Shown: positions 59,738 through 64,000 of the stretch, one piece after another
Position numbering within the stretch: the stretch's first letter is position 1
Layout: each line of letters starts with the position of its first letter
Origin: Bacillus massiliglaciei
GTDB lineage: Bacteria > Bacillota > Bacilli > Bacillales > DSM-1321
Direction of reading: 5' to 3'
Assembly (NCBI RefSeq): GCF_900098925.1
Contig: NZ_LT622360.1
Location: 449,136-513,135, forward strand
Length of the DNA stretch: 64,000 nt
The notes under the pieces: model-generated
What the model was told of the DNA's origin: nothing
The model's database searches: none
What the model saw: only the letters and a program-made list of their open reading frames with translations
Translations under genes and position numbers: made by a program

Positions 59738-61609
59738 GTGACTACCTATGCGAAGAAGCAGGGATTCGGTTCGACCTTATGGGACTATTTAACAACAGTT
59801 GACCATAAGAAGATTGCCATACTTTATCTTGTTGCCGGCGGACTATTTTTTGTGATTGGCGGCTTGGAGGCTATGTTTATACGAATCCAGCTGGCCATTC
59901 CAAACAATAATTTTGTCAGCGCAGGGTTTTACAATGAAATATTAACGATGCATGGGACGACAATGATCTTTCTGGCAGCCATGCCGTTGGTCTTCGCTGT
60001 TATGAATGCTGTAGTCCCTTTGCAAATTGGGGCCCGGGATGTGGCCTTTCCTTATTTGAATTCTCTAGGTTTTTGGCTGTTCTTTTTTGGCGGAATATTC
60101 TTGAATCTTTCTTGGTTCATGGGAGGAGCCCCTGATGCAGGGTGGACTTCCTATGCATCTCTTTCCCTTCATTCGGCGGGGCATGGAATTGATTTTTATG
60201 TTCTTGGACTGCAAATATCTGGCTTGGGAACATTGATTGCAGGGATTAATTTTTTGGCTACTATCATTAATATGCGCGCCCCCGGTATGACCTATATGCG
60301 AATGCCTCTATTTACATGGTCAACCTTTGTGGTTTCAGCATTGATATTATTTGCCTTTCCGCCTTTAACAGTAGGGCTTGTACTGATGATGTTTGATCGC
60401 ATGTTCGGGTCCAATTTCTTTGATGTAGCTGCCGGCGGCAATACGATAATCTGGGAGCATTTATTCTGGATTTTTGGACATCCGGAAGTTTACATATTAA
60501 TACTTCCTGCCTTTGGTATTTTTTCTGAAGTGTTTGCTATTTTTTCAAGAAAAAGGCTGTTTGGGTATTCCTCAATGGTCTTTGCGACCGTATTAATTGG
60601 TTTTCTGGGGTTCATGGTTTGGGCCCACCATATGTTCACAGTGGGTCTAGGGCCGATTGCGAATGCCATCTTTGCTGTTGCTACAATGGCTATTGCTGTT
60701 CCAACAGGTATTAAGATCTTTAACTGGATTTTTACCATGTGGGGAGGAAGCGTAAAGTTTACTGTCCCGATGCTTTATGCCGTCGCTTTTATCCCTTCTT
60801 TTACAATGGGAGGGGTAACAGGGATCATGAATGCAACGGCCCCTGCTGATTATCAATTTCATGACAGCTACTTTGTAGTGGCACATTTTCACTATGTTAT
60901 TGTAGGAGGCGTCGTGCTCGGACTTCTGGCAGGTATCACTCTATATTGGCCAAAAATGTTTGGCACCATGCTTAATGAAACACTAGGTAAGATTACATTC
61001 TGGACCTTTCTGATTGGATTCCACCTGACTTTCTTCATCCAGCATTTTCTCGGCTTGATGGGAATGCCGAGGCGTGTATTTACCTTCCTTCCGGATCAGG
61101 GACTGGATACAGGCAATGCAGTCAGCACAGTTGGCGCCTTTTTAATGGCGGTTGGAGTAATTGTGATGGTGATTAATATCATCATTACTTCGGTAAAAAA
61201 TGAAAAAGTCGGCAATGATCCTTGGGGAGACGGTCGCACACTGGAATGGGCTCTGCCTTCTCCGCCTCCGTTTTATAATTTCAAGCAGCTTCCGTTGGTG
61301 AGAGGACTCGATCCTTATTGGGTTGAAAAAATGGAAGGGAAGCAGGAAATGACACCTGCAGAGCCTTTGGGGGATATCCATATGCCTAATTCCTCTATAT
61401 TGCCATTGACGACTTCCTTTGGTTTGTTTGTAGCTGCTTTTGGTGCTTTATATCATCTGGACGATAAACCCTGGACAGTCCCAGTAATTGCAATAGGGCT
61501 TTCAATTACTTTCGTATCCATGCTGATTCGGTCCGTGAAAGATGACCATGGATACCACATTCATAAGGAAGATTTAATGGACGATAAGGATAAGGAGGTT
61601 AAGGGGTAA
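59738..61609 (+). CDS. ctaD: cytochrome caa3 oxidase subunit I
   Basis: The catalytic, proton-pumping subunit of 623 residues, with heme a and the heme a3-CuB centre. HGTTMIF holds a heme a His, HPEVYILILPAFG the CuB His cross-linked to Tyr, VWAHHMFTVG the other CuB His, and HFHYVIVGG the a3/a ligands. GTG 59738 follows GGAGGT; the ATG at 59723 overlaps that site. Confidence 0.96.
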   Translation: MTTYAKKQGFGSTLWDYLTTVDHKKIAILYLVAGGLFFVIGGLEAMFIRIQLAIPNNNFVSAGFYNEILTMHGTTMIFLAAMPLVFAVMNAVVPLQIGARDVAFPYLNSLGFWLFFFGGIFLNLSWFMGGAPDAGWTSYASLSLHSAGHGIDFYVLGLQISGLGTLIAGINFLATIINMRAPGMTYMRMPLFTWSTFVVSALILFAFPPLTVGLVLMMFDRMFGSNFFDVAAGGNTIIWEHLFWIFGHPEVYILILPAFGIFSEVFAIFSRKRLFGYSSMVFATVLIGFLGFMVWAHHMFTVGLGPIANAIFAVATMAIAVPTGIKIFNWIFTMWGGSVKFTVPMLYAVAFIPSFTMGGVTGIMNATAPADYQFHDSYFVVAHFHYVIVGGVVLGLLAGITLYWPKMFGTMLNETLGKITFWTFLIGFHLTFFIQHFLGLMGMPRRVFTFLPDQGLDTGNAVSTVGAFLMAVGVIVMVINIIITSVKNEKVGNDPWGDGRTLEWALPSPPPFYNFKQLPLVRGLDPYWVEKMEGKQEMTPAEPLGDIHMPNSSILPLTTSFGLFVAAFGALYHLDDKPWTVPVIAIGLSITFVSMLIRSVKDDHGYHIHKEDLMDDKDKEVKG

Positions 61610-62238
61610 TGCATGCAGATGAAAAGTTTACTAATACTACATGGCCTGCCTCTCCTGAAAAAGCCACTCTTGAAGGGAAGAATAAGTTTTTAGGTTTCTG
61701 GTTATTCCTTGGAGGAGAAACGGTACTTTTTGCATCCCTGTTTGCCACATACCTGGCCCTGAAGGATAAGGTTCCTAATGAAGAGGCTGCTTTAGCAAAG
61801 GATTTATTTGAATTGCCGCTAACTTTTGTGGCGACTATGCTGCTGCTGACAAGTTCATTGACAAGTGTTTACGCTATGTACCATATGAAAAACTTTGATT
61901 TTAAAAGGATGCAGAATTGGATTTTGCTGACGGTAATATTAGGAATGGGGTTCCTTGGCCTTGAAATTTATGAATTTAATCATTATGTTCATGAGTTTGG
62001 GCACACTTTTACAAGCAGTGCTTTTGGATCCGCTTTTTATACACTGGTTGGTTTTCATGGAGCGCATGTAGCTTTTGGACTTCTCTGGTTTATAACCTTA
62101 ATGATCCGCAATGCCGGAAGAGGGCTGAATTTGTATAATGCCCCTAAATTTTATGTAGCGAATCTTTATTGGCATTTTATCGATGTTGTTTGGGTATTTA
62201 TATTTACAGTTGTATATTTAATGGGAATGGTGGGATGA
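61609..62238 (+). CDS. ctaE: cytochrome caa3 oxidase subunit III
   Basis: A 209-residue membrane protein of the CoxC family with GFHGAHVAFGLLW and WHFIDVVWVFIFTVVY motifs; it supports subunit I. Its ATG overlaps the ctaD stop by one base. Confidence 0.95.
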   Translation: MHADEKFTNTTWPASPEKATLEGKNKFLGFWLFLGGETVLFASLFATYLALKDKVPNEEAALAKDLFELPLTFVATMLLLTSSLTSVYAMYHMKNFDFKRMQNWILLTVILGMGFLGLEIYEFNHYVHEFGHTFTSSAFGSAFYTLVGFHGAHVAFGLLWFITLMIRNAGRGLNLYNAPKFYVANLYWHFIDVVWVFIFTVVYLMGMVG

Positions 62239-62242
62239 ACTG

Positions 62243-62578
62243 ATGGCGAATGAACAATCAAATTCAGCGAACCCAAGTGCCGATTTAAAATATCGCCGTA
62301 AGAAAAATGCAGAAGAAATGAAGCATCAGCTTATTTCATTCATACTGATGATTTTTTTCACTTTGCTTGCCTTTGCTGCAGTCGGAATTGATGGATTTTC
62401 TCAATGGTTCATTAAACCTGTCATTCTGCTGTTCGCAGCTGTCCAAGTTATTTTTCAGCTTTACTATTTCATGCACATGAAGCATAAGGGACATGACACG
62501 ATTACGTTATTTCTTTTTTCTGGTCTGGCTGTAGGGCTGATTACAGTTTTGACATTTTTGACGATTGTATGGATTTAA
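62243..62578 (+). CDS. ctaF: cytochrome caa3 oxidase subunit IV
   Basis: A 111-residue membrane protein with three predicted helices and the subunit IV signature QLYYFMHMKHKGHD. It follows ctaE after four bases and ends the oxidase operon. Confidence 0.93.
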   Translation: MANEQSNSANPSADLKYRRKKNAEEMKHQLISFILMIFFTLLAFAAVGIDGFSQWFIKPVILLFAAVQVIFQLYYFMHMKHKGHDTITLFLFSGLAVGLITVLTFLTIVWI

Positions 62579-62585
62579 GATAGGG

Positions 62586-62614
62586 AAAAACGGCTGCGTC
62601 AGCCGTTTTTCTTT
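62586..62614 (+). terminator. cta operon terminator
   Basis: AAAAACGGCTGCGTCAGCCGTTTTT, followed by more T's. Confidence 0.92.
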
Positions 62615-62698
62615 TTTAGATATTGGCGGTTTTAATTGTATGAGTATTCTGGATTCTTTATAATGAAAGTAAAATTTTGATCAGCGAGGTGAAAAACA

Positions 62699-63598
62699 AT
62701 GTCTATCGAGGTTTTTGGATTCCGAGCTCTATGGAGCCCGCTTTATTTTACCGTCCTTGTGTTAATTTCGGCAGGGTATTTTATTTTGATGAGGCGCTGC
62801 CGATCCATTCAAGCAGTTCCTTCTCTTACAAAGAGACAAATTTGCTATTTCTTAATTGCGATTGTTTTGCTTTATGCAGTAAAGGGTTCTCCAATAGATT
62901 TACTAAGCCATATTATGTTCAGTGCACATATGACTCAAATGGCTATTCTTTATTTAGTGATTCCTCCTTTGTTCATAATTGCTATACCGAATTGGCTTTG
63001 GAAAACGATGATAGAAAACAGGGCAATCAAAAGAAGCTTTCAATTTTTTACAAAACCCCTTTTTGCGCTTCTGTTGTTCAATGTTCTTTTTTCTATGTAC
63101 CATATTCCTCTTATTTTTGATTATGTTAAAACAGGGGTGCTGATTCATGCGGTCAGCACAGTGCTTCTTTTTATTACTGCGATCTTTATGTGGTTTCCGC
63201 TCGTTAATCAGCTCCCTGAAGAAGAGAGTTTGTATGGTGTCAAAAAGATCGCCTATATTTTTGGAAGCGGTATTTTGCTTACCCCTGCATGCGCCTTGAT
63301 TATATTTGCCGATCAGCCGCTTTATCACACTTTTTCCAACCCGGAAGCATGGGGGCATGCTATGTCGTTATGCGTGCCGGCATCTTCTTTGGCAGGATTG
63401 ACATTAAGTGGACCGGAAATGTTTAATGGGCTGCCGGCGCTGGATGATCAGCAGCTGGGTGGAGTATTGATGAAAGTAATCCAGGAAATCGTTTTGGGCT
63501 ATGTCCTCGGGGTTGCTTTTTTTGCTTGGTTTAAGAAAGAGAACGGCGATCATGATCAAGTGGACCCGCTTCCGCCTGAATTTCGGACAGTTGAGTGA
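62699..63598 (+). CDS. ctaG: cytochrome oxidase assembly factor CtaG
   Basis: A 299-residue protein with about seven membrane helices of the caa3_CtaG family, needed for active caa3 oxidase (probably copper delivery). Conserved stretches include LLSHIMFSAHMTQM, MYHIPLIFD, and PLYHTFSNPEAWG. GCGAGGTG precedes the ATG. Confidence 0.92.
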   Translation: MSIEVFGFRALWSPLYFTVLVLISAGYFILMRRCRSIQAVPSLTKRQICYFLIAIVLLYAVKGSPIDLLSHIMFSAHMTQMAILYLVIPPLFIIAIPNWLWKTMIENRAIKRSFQFFTKPLFALLLFNVLFSMYHIPLIFDYVKTGVLIHAVSTVLLFITAIFMWFPLVNQLPEEESLYGVKKIAYIFGSGILLTPACALIIFADQPLYHTFSNPEAWGHAMSLCVPASSLAGLTLSGPEMFNGLPALDDQQLGGVLMKVIQEIVLGYVLGVAFFAWFKKENGDHDQVDPLPPEFRTVE

Positions 63599-63708
63599 AG
63601 GAAAAGTCTATACAAATGATTCCCGCTGAGCATTAAAATTAAAATAAATGATAAAAGATAAAAGTGAGCATTCTGTTAATATTTGACGAATAGATTGTTT
63701 TTTGAGAG

Positions 63709-63759
63709 CCTCTCTTATAAAATAAATGAAGATGAATAATTAAAGAGAGGATTTTTTTA
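63709..63759 (+). promoter_or_regulatory. hairpin over the ribosome-binding site of the next gene
   Basis: CCTCTCTT (63709-63716) pairs with AAGAGAGG (63744-63751), which contains the AGAGAGG ribosome-binding site, and a T-run follows. It could be a terminator/attenuator after ctaG or a translational switch. Confidence 0.5.
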
Positions 63760-63762
63760 CAT

Positions 63763-64000
63763 ATGTCTTTGCCGATGCTTCCGACCATCAGTACTTCCTT
63801 TATTGTGCTAAGTGCCATTACAGTGGCAATTGGCTGGTATCAAATCAAACAAAGAAAAATTGAAACGCATCAGAAAACGATGCTGACAGCGGCGGTTTTC
63901 GCTGTGATTTTCTTTGCTATTTATTTATCCAGAACCGTCTTTATAGGCAGCACTTCCTTTGGCGGACCTGATGATATCAAAATTTATTACACAATCTTTT
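63763..64000 (+). CDS. DUF420 membrane protein (partial, runs off the end)
   Basis: The first 79 residues are present (MSLPMLPTISTSFIVLSAIT), with two predicted membrane helices and SRTVFIGSTSFGGPDD. This matches DUF420/YozB-type membrane proteins, often beside heme-copper oxidase genes. Function unknown; the C-terminus is outside the window. Confidence 0.75.
   Translation, partial: MSLPMLPTISTSFIVLSAITVAIGWYQIKQRKIETHQKTMLTAAVFAVIFFAIYLSRTVFIGSTSFGGPDDIKIYYTIF

Overview
The window is chromosomal DNA from a Bacillaceae species that is close to, but not, Bacillus subtilis. Gene order follows the B. subtilis dapH-dapL, ktrC, rnjA-rpoY, ykrA, def, ykyA, pdhABCD, SR1, speA, yktA/B, ykzI, yktC, ylaF, typA, ylaH/I/K/L/N, pyc, ctaABCDEFG backbone. 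Base composition is low to moderate in GC, ribosome-binding sites are strong AGGAGG types, and TTG/GTG starts are common.

Layout. 1-3 kb: end of a LysR regulator, two diaminopimelate/lysine genes (dapH, dapL), and the potassium-uptake subunit ktrC. 3-4.6 kb: an IS1182-type element inside the ktrC/rnjA terminator. 4.6-10 kb: rnjA-rpoY, an HAD phosphatase, peptide deformylase, a YjcZ-like sporulation peptide and the YkyA lipoprotein. 10.2-15.5 kb: the pyruvate dehydrogenase operon. 15.6-30.8 kb: an accessory region between pdhD and speA. It holds a polysaccharide deacetylase lipoprotein, a broken histidine-utilisation operon (hutH intact; hutU and hutI fused by a deletion) and an aromatic-catabolism locus. 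That locus encodes a complete 4-hydroxybenzoate route through protocatechuate 2,3-cleavage (pra genes) with an IclR regulator and an MFS transporter. The core regulatory RNA SR1, encoding the SR1P peptide, lies inside this region. 31-41 kb: speA, a nitronate monooxygenase, yktA, then trpEGDCFBA behind two tandem tryptophan T-boxes. 41-50.5 kb: small conserved genes, typA, ylaK and ylaN, then a second IS1182-type element inside the ylaN terminator. 50.9-64 kb: pyruvate carboxylase, an IS3 element inside the pyc/ctaA terminator, and the heme A and caa3 oxidase genes.

How it works together. The pra locus would take up 4-hydroxybenzoate (MFS), hydroxylate it to protocatechuate (PraI/PobA), open the ring at 2,3 (PraA), decarboxylate (PraH), oxidise (PraB), tautomerise and decarboxylate (PraC, PraD), then hydrate and cleave (PraE, PraF, PraG) to pyruvate and acetyl-CoA. 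The core motif TTCCATATA-N3-GAA recurs at three of its promoters and is a likely PraR operator. Catabolite-repression (cre-like) sites accompany two of them.

Most unusual features: all three insertion sequences sit in Rho-independent terminators, and both IS1182-type copies duplicated the whole terminator hairpin as their target-site duplication (14 and 23 bp). Other points are the deletion-fused hut operon, the shared pra operator, the placement of SR1 inside the aromatic locus, the absence of ftsW from its usual place, and a possible 23-residue cationic peptide gene.
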